From NCBI RefSeq assembly GCF_001929375.1, contig NZ_MSGO01000030.1:1-64000 (forward strand): DNA of 64,000 nt, given 5' to 3'. Numbering within the stretch: the stretch's first letter is position 1; each line of letters starts with the position of its first letter. A program made the position numbers and the translations under genes. Source of the stretch: Actinomyces oris. Its GTDB lineage: Bacteria; Actinomycetota; Actinomycetes; Actinomycetales; Actinomycetaceae. Below the pieces are notes generated by a model. The model saw nothing but the letters and a program-made list of their open reading frames with translations, made no database searches and was not told where the DNA came from. This document shows positions 44,518 through 53,409 of the stretch, piece by piece.

Positions 44518-46035
44518 TTGACCATCTCACTGACTGAGTCACCCCTGGCCCCCGACTACGACCGCTCCGACATGACCACCGGGATCGTCCACATCGGTGT
44601 GGGCGGCTTTCACCGCGCCCACGAGGCCGCCTACCTCGACAGGCTCATGCGCCGGCGCGCCGGGTCCGACCCTGGTGACGGCGGAGCACTCGCCGCACCG
44701 GGCGGCTCCTGCCTGGAGTGGGGGATCTGCGGCGTCGGCCTGTTGCCCGAGGACGCTCGGATGCGTGACGTGCTGGCGGCTCAGGACCACCTCTACACCC
44801 TGGTTCTCAAGCACCCCGGTGGGCTGCGCGATCCGGCGGTCATCGGCTCGATCCACGACTACCTCTTCGCCCCGGATGACCCCGAGGCGGTCCTGTCCCT
44901 CATGAGCGAGCCGACCACCCGGATCGTCTCACTGACGGTCACCGAGGGCGGCTACAACGTTGACGACGCCACCGGCACGTTCCGCACTGAGGCACCCGGA
45001 GCCGTCCACGACGCCGAGCACCCGGGCGGGCCGAGGACCGCCTTCGGCTACATCGTTGAGGCGCTGCGGCGCCGTCGGGCGGCCGGGATCATGCCGTTCA
45101 CGGTCATGAGCTGCGACAACCTTCCCGGCAACGGGACGGTGGCGCGCAAGGCGGTCGTCTCACAGGCCGCGATGAGCGACCCGGAGCTGGCCGACTGGAT
45201 CGACGCCAACGTCGCCTTCCCCAGCTGCATGGTCGACCGGATCACCCCGCGCACCACGCGGGCCGACGTCGCCGAGCTGCGGCGGGCACTCGGTGTTGAG
45301 GACGCCTGGCCGGTGGTCTGCGAGCCCTTCACCCAGTGGGTGATCGAGGACGACTTCCCCGCCGGGCGGCCGCCGTGGGAGGAGGTCGGGGTGCAGATGG
45401 TCGACGACGTCGTCCCCTACGAGCTCATGAAGCTGCGTCTGCTCAACGCCTCCCACCAGGGGCTGGCCCACTGGGGGCGGCTGCTGGGGATCGAGTACGC
45501 GCACGAGGCCGCGGCCGATGCGGATATCGCCGCCTGGGTAAGGGCCTATCTTGAGCGAGAGGCGCGGGCCACCCTGCGCTCGGTGCCGGGAATCGACCTG
45601 GACGACTACATCAACACGCTCTTCAAGCGCTTCACCAACGAGGCGATCGCGGACACGCTCTTCCGCCTGGCACAGGACGCCTCCAGCCGGATGCCGAAGT
45701 TCGTCCTGGGCACGGTGCGCGACAACCTCACCGCCGGTGGGCCGATCCGTCTGGGGACCGCGATGGTGGCTGCCTGGGCGCTGGGCGATGAGGGCGTCGA
45801 CGAGAACGGCAAGGCGATCACCATCGACGACCCGCTGGCCGACGAGCTGCTGCTCCTGGCTGCCGCACAGAAGTCCGGCCACGAGACGGCCTTCATCTCC
45901 CACGAGGGCGTCTTCGGGGACCTGGCGACCAACGAGCGCTTCCGGCGCACCTTCGTCGAGGAGCTGGATGCCCTGCGACGCCAGGGCGCGCGGGCGCGTC
46001 TGCGCGCTCTGACCGGCCGCACCCGAGCGGCCTAG
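44518..46035 (+). CDS. Mannitol dehydrogenase/fructuronate reductase-family polyol dehydrogenase
   Basis: The 505-residue enzyme belongs to the long-chain mannitol dehydrogenase family (mannitol 2-dehydrogenase, fructuronate or tagaturonate reductase). The N-terminal NAD-binding motif is HIGVGGFHRAHEAAY. The catalytic block KLRLLNASHQGLAHWG supplies the Lys, Asn and His. Substrate cannot be separated within the family. The likely start is TTG 44518 with AAAGGA upstream; ATG 44572 or TTG 44476 are alternatives. It is not part of lutABC (terminator between) and ends in a perfect 14-bp hairpin. No mannitol PTS gene is adjacent. Confidence 0.88.
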   Translation: MTISLTESPLAPDYDRSDMTTGIVHIGVGGFHRAHEAAYLDRLMRRRAGSDPGDGGALAAPGGSCLEWGICGVGLLPEDARMRDVLAAQDHLYTLVLKHPGGLRDPAVIGSIHDYLFAPDDPEAVLSLMSEPTTRIVSLTVTEGGYNVDDATGTFRTEAPGAVHDAEHPGGPRTAFGYIVEALRRRRAAGIMPFTVMSCDNLPGNGTVARKAVVSQAAMSDPELADWIDANVAFPSCMVDRITPRTTRADVAELRRALGVEDAWPVVCEPFTQWVIEDDFPAGRPPWEEVGVQMVDDVVPYELMKLRLLNASHQGLAHWGRLLGIEYAHEAAADADIAAWVRAYLEREARATLRSVPGIDLDDYINTLFKRFTNEAIADTLFRLAQDASSRMPKFVLGTVRDNLTAGGPIRLGTAMVAAWALGDEGVDENGKAITIDDPLADELLLLAAAQKSGHETAFISHEGVFGDLATNERFRRTFVEELDALRRQGARARLRALTGRTRAA

Positions 46036-46040
46036 CCCCG

Positions 46041-46075
46041 GGCCGGTGCCCGGGCCGTCGACCCGGGCACCGGCC
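46041..46075 (+). terminator. Terminator hairpin after the mannitol dehydrogenase-family gene
   Basis: GGCCGGTGCCCGGG and CCCGGGCACCGGCC form a perfect 14-bp stem with a 7-nt loop, 5 nt after the stop codon. Confidence 0.75.
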
Positions 46076-46107
46076 GGCTCGACGCACCACCCCATCAGAA
46101 AGATTGC

Positions 46108-46119
46108 TTAGGCTAACCT
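46108..46119. promoter_or_regulatory. Candidate DtxR/IdeR iron box upstream of lldD
   Basis: TTAGGCTAACCT matches 12 consecutive positions of the 19-bp DtxR/IdeR consensus; over all 19 positions I count 14 matches. It touches the -35 box of the lldD promoter, so iron-bound repressor would block transcription. Confidence 0.55.
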
Positions 46120-46147
46120 TGCTTCAGTGACCTTTGTCCCATAGCAT
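46119..46147 (+). promoter_or_regulatory. Promoter of lldD
   Basis: TTGCTT (46119-46124), a 17-nt spacer and TAGCAT (46142-46147) fit a sigma-70-type promoter, leaving a leader of about 100 nt before lldD. Confidence 0.5.
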
Positions 46148-46252
46148 GAAGCGGTTCGTGGACCTCAGGGCCGGCCACGGGGGCCGGTCGCCTTCCACGA
46201 GCGCTCCGCGTCGCGCGGAGCGTCCAGAATCCGACTCACCGATGAGGTTCCT

Positions 46253-47521
46253 ATGGTCAAGCGCCAGCTGCCCAACCCGAGCGAGATCTTCGAGCTGCTC
46301 CACTTCAAGACGCCCGAGCTCAACCCCAAGCGTCGACGCCTCGACGCCGCACTGACCACCTGGGACCTGCGCAAGATCGCCAAGCGCCGCACTCCGGCCG
46401 CGGCCTTCGACTACACCGACGGCGCCGCCGAGGGCGAGATCTCCCTGCGTCGCGCCCGCCAGGCCTTCCGAGACATCGAGTTCCACCCCGATATCCTGCA
46501 CCCCGCCGTCGACGTCGACACCTCCTGCGAGATCCTGGGCGGACGCTCGGCCATGCCCTTCGGCATCGCCCCCACCGGCTTCACCCGCCTCATGCAGACC
46601 GAGGGCGAGGTCGCCGGGGCCGGGGCCGCCGGCGCCGCCGGGATCCCCTTCACCCTGTCCACGCTGGGCACCGCCTCCATCGAGGACGTCAAGGCCGCCA
46701 ACCCTCACGGGCGCAACTGGTTCCAGCTCTACGTCATGCGCCGGCGCGAGATCTCCTACGGGCTGGTCGAGCGCGCCGCGGCCGCCGGCTTCGACACCCT
46801 CATGTTCACCGTGGACACCCCCGTGGCCGGGGCCCGCCTGCGCGACAAGCGCAACGGCTTCTCCATCCCACCCCAGATCACGGCCGGCACCGTCCTCAAC
46901 GCGATCCCCCGCCCGTGGTGGTGGTTCGACTTCCTGACCACGCCCAAGCTGGAGTTCGCCTCCCTGAAGTCCACCGGCGGCACCGTGGGCGAGCTGCTTG
47001 ACAGCGCCATGGACCCCACCATCAGCGACGAGGACCTCAAGGTCATCCGCTCCATGTGGCCCGGCAAGATCGTCATCAAGGGCGTGCAGACGGTGGAGGA
47101 CTCCAAGCGCCTCATCGACCTGGGCGTCGACGGCGTCCTGCTGTCCAACCACGGCGGACGCCAGCTCGACCGCGCCCCCGTCCCCTTCCGCCTCCTGCCC
47201 GAGGTGGTCCGTGAGGTCGGCAAGGACGCCACGATCATGGTGGACACCGGCATCATGAACGGCGCCGACGTCGTGGCCGCCGTCGCCCTGGGCGCCAAGT
47301 TCGGGCTCGTGGGCCGCGCCTACCTCTACGGCCTCATGGCCGGCGGGCGCGAGGGCGTGGACCGCATGATCGAGATCCTCTCCGACGAGGTCGTCCGCAC
47401 CATGAAGCTCCTGGGCGTCTCCAGCCTGGACGAGCTCGAGCCGCGCCACGTCACCCAGCTGACCCGCCTGACCCCGGTGCGCCCGCAGGTCAAGGCGGCG
47501 GCCGACGCCCTGGCCCGCTGA
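46253..47521 (+). CDS. lldD: FMN-dependent L-lactate dehydrogenase (LldD type)
   Basis: LldD oxidises L-lactate to pyruvate and passes electrons to quinone. The 422-residue alpha-hydroxy-acid oxidase-family protein has [20 protein letters not shown] near the N-terminus, [14 protein letters not shown], the FMN-contacting [12 protein letters not shown], the catalytic His/Arg in [11 protein letters not shown] and the end [20 protein letters not shown]. It resembles the mycobacterial LldD2 type in length and in having an N-terminal extension. It is a second lactate-oxidising system beside lutABC, with its own promoter and a candidate iron box, so the two may be used under different iron supply. 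A 9-bp hairpin follows. Confidence 0.93.
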   Translation: MVKRQLPNPSEIFELLHFKTPELNPKRRRLDAALTTWDLRKIAKRRTPAAAFDYTDGAAEGEISLRRARQAFRDIEFHPDILHPAVDVDTSCEILGGRSAMPFGIAPTGFTRLMQTEGEVAGAGAAGAAGIPFTLSTLGTASIEDVKAANPHGRNWFQLYVMRRREISYGLVERAAAAGFDTLMFTVDTPVAGARLRDKRNGFSIPPQITAGTVLNAIPRPWWWFDFLTTPKLEFASLKSTGGTVGELLDSAMDPTISDEDLKVIRSMWPGKIVIKGVQTVEDSKRLIDLGVDGVLLSNHGGRQLDRAPVPFRLLPEVVREVGKDATIMVDTGIMNGADVVAAVALGAKFGLVGRAYLYGLMAGGREGVDRMIEILSDEVVRTMKLLGVSSLDELEPRHVTQLTRLTPVRPQVKAAADALAR

Positions 47522-47623
47522 CGGCCCGCTCCGCGCAGGCCCCACCCCACCCCACCGGCCCAGTCCCTCCGCCCGGCGTCGGAGGAGTCCCCGCCGTCCG
47601 CCCTGCGCGGCGGCGCCCGGTGA

Positions 47624-47660
47624 CCCCGGAGAAGAGACCCCAGCGGTCGCCTCTCCGGGG
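47624..47660 (+). terminator. Terminator hairpin downstream of lldD
   Basis: CCCCGGAGA and TCTCCGGGG form a perfect 9-bp stem with a 19-nt loop, about 100 nt after lldD. The rest of the 324-nt gap before the first POT gene holds only TATGGT (47712-47717), a possible -10 box. Confidence 0.55.
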
Positions 47661-47845
47661 CCGCCGCCGTCGTGCCGAGAAACGGAAGCATGCCGGAAAC
47701 AGGCCGGGCGCTATGGTCGTGGCACCATCACTTCTGTCCTCGGCGACAGGTCTGTGCCTCCTCGCATCAGACGGAGCACCCGGCGCCCTGGATCACCCCT
47801 GCGGCCGGTCCCGAGCGGCCACCGCCCCGAGGAAGGGACAGCGCC

Positions 47846-49489
47846 ATGGCACAGTCCGAGTCCGGCTCAACGTCCGGCTCAACGTCCGGTTCGACATCCG
47901 GCCCGATGTCGGGCACCGCGACGGCGGTCGACGACCGCGAGGACGAGCTCGCCGGGCCCGGCCGCCTCATCTCCAGCCGGTGGCGGCCCCGCAACCTGCG
48001 CACGACGCCGTCGAGGCAGGACCGGGGGCTGTTCGACCAGCCCCGAGGGCTTCCCTGGATGCTCAACGTGGAGATGTGGGAGCGCTTCTCCTACTACGGC
48101 ATGCGCGCCATCCTGCTCTACTTCATCACCGACACCCTGGCCGGCGGCGGCCTGGGCCTGAGCGAGACCAGCGGGCAGGTCGTCATCGCGCTCTACGGGA
48201 TGGCCGTCTACTTCCTGGCGATCCCCGGGGGCATCTTCGCCGACCGCATCATCGGGCCCTGGCTGTCCACCCTCTACGGCGGCGTCGTCATCATGGCAGG
48301 CCACATCTGCCTGTCCATCCCCAGCACCGTGACGTCCTGGACGGGGATCGTGCTGGTGGCCGTGGGCACCGGCTTCATCAAACCGAACCTGACGACCATC
48401 GTCGGCGGCCTCTACGACGACGATGACATCCGGCGCGACGCGGGCTTCCAGCTGTTCTACATGTCCATCAACGTCGGCGCCTTCGCCTCTCCCCTGCTGA
48501 CCGGCTGGCTGCGCGAGCACTACGGCTACCACGCCGGCTTCTCCTCGGCCGCCGTCGGCATGGCCTTCGCCCTGGGCGCCTTCGTCTACGGCCGCCACAA
48601 GCTCTCAGCCTTCGCCTTCACCGTCCCGAGCCCCATCCGCCCCCAGGAGCGCCGGCGGCTGCTACTGGGATCCCTCGGCGTCCTGGTCGCCGTCGGCGCC
48701 GTCATCGCCGTTCTCCAGGCGCTCACCGGCAACCTGGTGACCACCGTCGCCACGGCGGGCCTGCTCGTGCCGGTCGGTGCGGCCGTGGCCTACTTCGTGG
48801 TCATGTTCCGCTCCCCGAAGGTCACCGCCCCCGAGCGCACCCACCTGCGCGCCTACATCCCCCTGTGGATCGGCGCGGTCCTGTTCTTCATGATCACCGA
48901 GCAGGCGGCAGGCAAGATGGCCACCTTCGCCGACTCCCACACGGATCTGCGTCTGCCCCTGTTCGGCTGGTCGATCACCGCTGAGGCCTATCAGTCGGTC
49001 AACCCCGCGGCGATCGTGATCCTGGCCCCGCTGATCGGCATGCTCTTCACCCGGCGGGCGGGCCGGTTCCCCTCCACCATCATGAAGTTCGTCATCGCGG
49101 TGCTCATCGTCGGGCTCTCGGCGCTCATGCTGGGATACGGGTTCCAGATCTGGCCGGGCGGGCGGTATCTGTCCCCCTGGTGGTTCCTGACGCTGGTCTA
49201 CGTCATCCAGACCGTCGCCGAGCTCTTCCTGACCCCGGTCGGCCTGGCCACGACGACCGCCCTGGCCCCCAAGAGCTTCGCCTCCCAGGCGATGGGGCTG
49301 TGGTGGCTCAGCGTCGCCACCGGGCAGGGCGTCGCCGGGTTCGTCATCGCCCAGACCGAGGACGCCTCCGACGCCACCTACTACTACGGCCTGGGCGTGG
49401 CCACGCTGCTCATGGCCCTGGTGCTGTTCGCCGTCGCCCCGTGGACCCAGCGGCAGATGGCCGACGTCGAGGTCGCCGCGCAGGACTAG
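47846..49489 (+). CDS. POT/PTR-family proton-coupled di/tripeptide transporter, copy 1
   Basis: The 547-residue transporter imports small peptides with protons. It has the POT signatures ERFSYYGMRAILLYF (the ExxER-type region of TM1), GGIFADRIIGPW, GTGFIKPNLTTIVGGLY and FQLFYMSINVGAFASPLL, and about 14 transmembrane helices. The N-terminus carries a short Gly-Ser-Thr repeat (GSTSGSTSGSTSG) not found in copy 2. AGGAAGGGA precedes the ATG. It is followed by a closely similar copy, including its downstream repeats, showing a tandem duplication. Confidence 0.93.
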   Translation: MAQSESGSTSGSTSGSTSGPMSGTATAVDDREDELAGPGRLISSRWRPRNLRTTPSRQDRGLFDQPRGLPWMLNVEMWERFSYYGMRAILLYFITDTLAGGGLGLSETSGQVVIALYGMAVYFLAIPGGIFADRIIGPWLSTLYGGVVIMAGHICLSIPSTVTSWTGIVLVAVGTGFIKPNLTTIVGGLYDDDDIRRDAGFQLFYMSINVGAFASPLLTGWLREHYGYHAGFSSAAVGMAFALGAFVYGRHKLSAFAFTVPSPIRPQERRRLLLGSLGVLVAVGAVIAVLQALTGNLVTTVATAGLLVPVGAAVAYFVVMFRSPKVTAPERTHLRAYIPLWIGAVLFFMITEQAAGKMATFADSHTDLRLPLFGWSITAEAYQSVNPAAIVILAPLIGMLFTRRAGRFPSTIMKFVIAVLIVGLSALMLGYGFQIWPGGRYLSPWWFLTLVYVIQTVAELFLTPVGLATTTALAPKSFASQAMGLWWLSVATGQGVAGFVIAQTEDASDATYYYGLGVATLLMALVLFAVAPWTQRQMADVEVAAQD

Positions 49490-49510
49490 GCGCGGCTGGG
49501 GCGCCGCGAG

Positions 49511-49591
49511 TTCGTAGGTTAGGTCTCGGGTTCGTAGGTTAGGTCTCGGGTTCGTAGGTTCAGGGCACGACCGCGAGGACTAACCCACGAC
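49511..49591. repeat. Repeat cluster after POT copy 1: two and a half 20-bp direct units plus inverted partner
   Basis: TTCGTAGGTTAGGTCTCGGG occurs at 49511-49530 and 49531-49550, with a partial third unit at 49551-49560. CGCGAGGACTAACCCACGAC (49572-49591) matches its complement at 15 of 20 positions, so the cluster can fold into a hairpin and may terminate the gene. The remaining gap to 49803 shows only TAGGGT (49720-49725), a possible -10 box for copy 2. Confidence 0.8.
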
Positions 49592-49803
49592 CGCGCGCCT
49601 CCGACTGCTGCCGACGGACCCCAGAGAGGGGAGATGAGCATCATCCCGGCCTCACCGACCTCGTTCGCCGCTTCGCTCAGCCGCCCTCGCGTCCTCCCGA
49701 AGTAATCGCACGGTCAGGGTAGGGTGCACAGGTACCTGCGGTTCTTGCCGAACACTGACAGTCCGGCGGCACACCTCACCCGACCACAGGAAGAGAGAGT
49801 CTC

Positions 49804-51375
49804 ATGTCAACGACCCCGGCTCCCGTCGAGGACGGTCTCGATACCGGTCGGATGATCACCAGCCGGTGGCGCCCCGCCACCCTGCGCACAACTCCGTCGA
49901 AGGCGGACCAGGGGCTGTTCGGCCACCCCCGGGGACTGCCCTGGATGCTCAACGTGGAGATGTGGGAGCGCTTCTCCTACTACGGCATGCGCGCCATCCT
50001 GCTCTACTTCATCACCGACACCGTGGCCGGCGGCGGCCTGGGCCTGAGCAACAACTCCGGGCAGGTCATCCTGGCCTCCTACAGCGCGGCCGTCTACCTG
50101 CTGGCGATCCCCGGGGGCATCTTCGCCGACCGCATCATCGGGCCCTGGCTGTCCACCCTCTACGGCGGCGTCGTCATCATGGCCGGCCACATCTGCCTGT
50201 CCATCCCCGCGCCCGCCTTCTCCTGGACGGGGATCGTGCTGGTGGCCGTGGGCACCGGCTTCATCAAGCCGAACCTGTCCACGATCGTCGGAGGTCTCTA
50301 CGATGATGACGACCCGCGGCGCGACGCCGGATTCCAGCTGTTCTACATGTCGGTCAACCTCGGATCACTGGCGTCTCCGCTGGTGACCGGCTGGCTGCGC
50401 GAGCACTACGGCTACCACGCCGGCTTCTCCTCGGCCGCCGTCGGCATGGGGGTGGCCCTGGTCGCCTTCGTCTACGGCCGCCACAAGCTCTCCGCCTTCG
50501 CCTTCACCGTCCCCAACCCCATCCGCCCCCAGGAGCGCCGGAGGTTCGTGCTCGCCTCGATGCTGGCCGTGGCGGCAGCGGCAGCACTCGTCGTGGTCCT
50601 CGACATCCTGACCGGCAGTCTGCTCGACGCCATCTCCACGACCATGCTCATCATCCCGGCCGGCGCCGCCCTGGGCTACTTCATCCTCATGTTCCGCTCC
50701 CCCAGGGTCACGGCCCGCGAGCGCACCCACCTGCGCGCCTACATCCCCCTGTGGATCGGCGCGGTCCTGTTCTTCATGATCTCTGAGCAGGCGGCAGGCA
50801 AGATGGCCACCTTCGCCAAGGACAACACCGACGGCCGCATCCCGTTGCTCGGCTGGGCCATCACCCCAGAGACCTACCAGTCCATCAACCCGGCCACGAT
50901 CGTCATCCTGGCCCCATTCATCGGCTGGCTCTTCACCCGGCGGGCGGGCCGGTTCCCCTCCACCATCATGAAGTTCGCCATCTCGGTGCTCATCATCGGG
51001 GTATCGGCCTTCATCCTGGGCTACGGCTTCCAGACCTGGCCGGGCGGGCAGGACCTGTCCCCCTGGTGGTTCCTGGCCGTGGTCTTCATCATCCAGACCG
51101 TCGCCGAGCTCTTCCTGTCCCCGGTGGGCCTGTCCACGACGTCGGCGCTGGCGCCCAAGAGCTTCGCCTCCCAGACGATGAGCCTGTGGCTGCTGACGAC
51201 GGCCACCGGTCAGGGCCTGGCCGGCTTCATCATCTCCAGGACGGGGAACGTCGCGAACTCCACCTACTACTACGGCTTGGGGGTCGTGACGGTCGCCGTG
51301 GCCATCATCCTGTTCATCGTCGCCCCGTGGACGGAGCGGAAGATGGCCGACGTCGGAGTCACGGTGCAGGACTAG
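49804..51375 (+). CDS. POT/PTR-family proton-coupled di/tripeptide transporter, copy 2
   Basis: The 523-residue protein is very similar to the gene at 47846 over its whole membrane region (ERFSYYGMRAILLYF, GTGFIKPNLSTIVGGLY and FQLFYMSVNLGSLASPL are all present). Divergence is concentrated in the N-terminus and in the loop around residues 240-290 (FVLASMLAVAAAAALVVVLD against the other copy). AGGAAGAGAGAG precedes the ATG. Its 3' flank carries the same 20-bp repeats, so gene and flank were duplicated together. The two copies could differ in substrate range or expression. Confidence 0.93.
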   Translation: MSTTPAPVEDGLDTGRMITSRWRPATLRTTPSKADQGLFGHPRGLPWMLNVEMWERFSYYGMRAILLYFITDTVAGGGLGLSNNSGQVILASYSAAVYLLAIPGGIFADRIIGPWLSTLYGGVVIMAGHICLSIPAPAFSWTGIVLVAVGTGFIKPNLSTIVGGLYDDDDPRRDAGFQLFYMSVNLGSLASPLVTGWLREHYGYHAGFSSAAVGMGVALVAFVYGRHKLSAFAFTVPNPIRPQERRRFVLASMLAVAAAAALVVVLDILTGSLLDAISTTMLIIPAGAALGYFILMFRSPRVTARERTHLRAYIPLWIGAVLFFMISEQAAGKMATFAKDNTDGRIPLLGWAITPETYQSINPATIVILAPFIGWLFTRRAGRFPSTIMKFAISVLIIGVSAFILGYGFQTWPGGQDLSPWWFLAVVFIIQTVAELFLSPVGLSTTSALAPKSFASQTMSLWLLTTATGQGLAGFIISRTGNVANSTYYYGLGVVTVAVAIILFIVAPWTERKMADVGVTVQD

Positions 51376-51396
51376 TCGCGGCCGAGGCGCCGCGAG

Positions 51397-51457
51397 TTCG
51401 TAGGTTAGGTCTCGGGTTCGTAGGTTCAGGGCACGACCGCGAGGGCTAACCCACGAC
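51397..51457. repeat. Repeat cluster after POT copy 2: one and a half 20-bp units plus inverted partner
   Basis: One full unit (51397-51416) and a partial unit (51417-51426) of TTCGTAGGTTAGGTCTCGGG are followed by CGCGAGGGCTAACCCACGAC (51438-51457). This is the same layout as after copy 1 with one unit fewer. Confidence 0.8.
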
Positions 51458-51495
51458 CGCGCGCCTCCGGCTGCCGCCGGCGGGCCGGGCGCGAG

Positions 51496-51792
51496 GTGGT
51501 CACACCCGCTCCCGGTCACCGGTGGAACCGGCTCGGCGATCTCTACAGCGCCTTCTACGAGCAGTGGCGTGACGCCTCGCTGCCCCACATCCAGGAGACC
51601 TTTCGGGACAGGGTCGACGACGTCGTCGCTCTCGTGGTATCGCTGAGCCGGGAGGAGCTCTTCACCTCAGGGCAGCGGACGTGGGCCTCCTCGACGCCGT
51701 CGGCCTGGCCTGTGGCCAAGTGGGTGCATATCGACACGGGGGCGCCCTTCACCTCCTTCCGCACGAAGATCCGCGCCTGGAAACGCCGCTGA
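51496..51792 (+). pseudogene. Possible C-terminal relic of a ClbS/DfsB-like four-helix protein
   Basis: The 98-codon frame reads RWNRLGDLYSAFYEQWRD, then LVVSLSREELF and ends SFRTKIRAWKRR. This resembles the C-terminal half of ClbS/DfsB-family proteins (about 170 residues), whose N-terminal helices are missing here. There is no ribosome site and the GTG start lies in the duplicated flank of the POT gene. It may have been truncated by the rearrangement that duplicated the transporter. A short intact gene of unknown function is the alternative. Confidence 0.35.
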
Positions 51793-52016
51793 GCAATCGG
51801 ATCGCTCACCCCGGGGAGGACTCACAGTACGAGGGCGCTCCGGGGTCGCATCTCCCACCATGAACCTGTCGTCAGCGACAACCATCAGCTGAGGGGACGT
51901 ACGACCTGCCGACGACCCCAGAGGCCGGCACGGCCCGGACAACAAAGGCCCACCGCCTCGGCACAGACTCACGATCACACCTCAGTTTCTCCTCCTCACG
52001 GAGTATGTCGTCGGTG

Positions 52017-52033
52017 TATACACTCAGCGTATA
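52017..52033. promoter_or_regulatory. Candidate PadR operator over the padR-ABC promoter
   Basis: TATAC (52017-52021) and GTATA (52029-52033) are inverted around 7 nt, and the right arm overlaps the -10 box TATAGT. Binding here would block transcription of the operon. Confidence 0.5.
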
Positions 52034-52035
52034 GT
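52030..52035 (+). promoter_or_regulatory. -10 box (TATAGT) of the leaderless padR-ABC operon
   Basis: TATAGT ends exactly 7 nt before the padR ATG, and no ribosome site is present. Confidence 0.55.
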
Positions 52036-52042
52036 TGCGGGC

Positions 52043-52567
52043 ATGGAATCCAGACTCACTCTTCTTGGGCTGCTCAGCGCCGGACCGGGGCACGGATACG
52101 ACCTCAAGCGCTCCTGGGACCACTGGTTCGCCGCCTCCAAGCCGCTGGCCTACGGTCAGGTCTACGCCACGCTCGCCCGCCTGGTGCGCGACGGGCTCAT
52201 CACGCAGGTCGAGGCCGAGCCCGGCGCCGGCCCGGAGCGCAAGCGCTACGAGGTCACTGACGCCGGACGCCAGAGCGTCGAGCAGTGGCTGCTGACCCCG
52301 GTCACCCCGGCCGGTGACGTCCAGGCCGACATCTTCGCCAAGACCGTCATCGCCCTCATGCTCGACGACGACGCCGGACGCCTCCTCGACCTTCAGCGCG
52401 CCGAGCACATGGCGCGCATGCGCGAGCTGACCCGCCTCAAGCAGGACGGCGACCTGCGCACGGTGCTGCTGGCCGACCACGCCCTGTTCCACATCGAGGC
52501 CGACCTGCGCTGGATGGAGACCACGGCGGCCCGCCTGAGCGAGCTGCGTGAGGAGGTGCGCTCATGA
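52043..52567 (+). CDS. PadR-family transcriptional regulator
   Basis: The 174-residue protein has the PadR winged-helix domain (LLGLLSAGPGHGYDLKRSW; YGQVYATLARLVRDGLI; ERKRYEVTDAGRQ) and a C-terminal helical dimerisation domain. Its stop overlaps the ABC ATPase start (ATGA), so it is the first gene of a three-gene operon it probably autoregulates. A -10 box 7 nt upstream suggests a leaderless message, and an inverted repeat over that box is a likely operator. PadR proteins often sense the drugs or peptides that the neighbouring pump handles. Confidence 0.92.
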   Translation: MESRLTLLGLLSAGPGHGYDLKRSWDHWFAASKPLAYGQVYATLARLVRDGLITQVEAEPGAGPERKRYEVTDAGRQSVEQWLLTPVTPAGDVQADIFAKTVIALMLDDDAGRLLDLQRAEHMARMRELTRLKQDGDLRTVLLADHALFHIEADLRWMETTAARLSELREEVRS

Positions 52568-53409
52568 ACGCCACCGCCGTCATCACCGACGTCACGGCCG
52601 CCGGCGTCGACCCCGCACCCGGTCAGGGCGGGGCGGACCTGCCGGGCGAGGTCATCATGCGCGCCCGCGGCCTGGAGATGAGCTTCGGGCAGACCCACGC
52701 GCTGCGCGGCGTCGACCTGGACGTCCTGGCCGGTGAGGTTCTGGCCGTCACCGGCCCGTCGGGCTCGGGGAAGTCCACGCTCCTGCACGTCATGGCCGGG
52801 GTCCTCGTGCCCGACGCCGGGCGCGTCGACTACCACGGAGGCGGCGCGCCGCAGGACATCGCGGCCCTCGACGAGGCGGCCCGCAGCCGCCTGCGCCTGA
52901 AGGAGTTCGGCTTCATCTTCCAGTTCGGCCAGCTCCTGCCGGACCTCTCCGCCCTGGACAACGTCACCATCCCCCTGCTCCTGGCGGGCGCCCCGCGCCG
53001 GCGGGCGCTGGCCCAGTCCCGCGAGATCCTGGGCGAGCTGGGGCTGAGCGAGCACCTGGACAAGCGCCCCACCCAGCTCTCGGGCGGGCAGGCGCAGCGG
53101 GCCGCCGTCGCACGGGCGCTGGTGACCAACCCGCGACTCCTCTTCGCCGACGAGCCCACCGGCTCCCTGGACTCCCTGGCCGCCGAACGCACCATGGAGG
53201 TGCTCCTGAGCTCGGTGCGCTCCCGAGGTGCCGGACTGGTCATCATCACCCATGACGCGCGCGTCGCCGCCTACGCCGACCGGGAGGTCACCGTGCGCGA
53301 CGGTCGCATCGGTCCCGGGGCCACGCACGCCGCAGCCGGCCCGAGCCGGCCGGGACACGCCGAGCCGGGACGCCCGGGAAGTCCAGGCGGTCAGAGGAGC
53401 CGGTCATGA
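52564..53409 (+). CDS. ABC transporter ATP-binding protein (MacB/LolD-like)
   Basis: The 281-residue ATPase has Walker A GPSGSGKST, signature LSGGQAQRAAVARAL, Walker B RLLFADEPTGSLD and the H-loop VIITHDARVAAYA, typical of the MacB/LolD family that pairs with FtsX-like permeases. A Pro/Gly-rich tail of about 30 residues follows. It overlaps padR and the permease by four bases each. It drives export of, or mechanical work on, an unidentified substrate, perhaps an antimicrobial peptide or lipid. Confidence 0.94.
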   Translation: MNATAVITDVTAAGVDPAPGQGGADLPGEVIMRARGLEMSFGQTHALRGVDLDVLAGEVLAVTGPSGSGKSTLLHVMAGVLVPDAGRVDYHGGGAPQDIAALDEAARSRLRLKEFGFIFQFGQLLPDLSALDNVTIPLLLAGAPRRRALAQSREILGELGLSEHLDKRPTQLSGGQAQRAAVARALVTNPRLLFADEPTGSLDSLAAERTMEVLLSSVRSRGAGLVIITHDARVAAYADREVTVRDGRIGPGATHAAAGPSRPGHAEPGRPGSPGGQRSRS

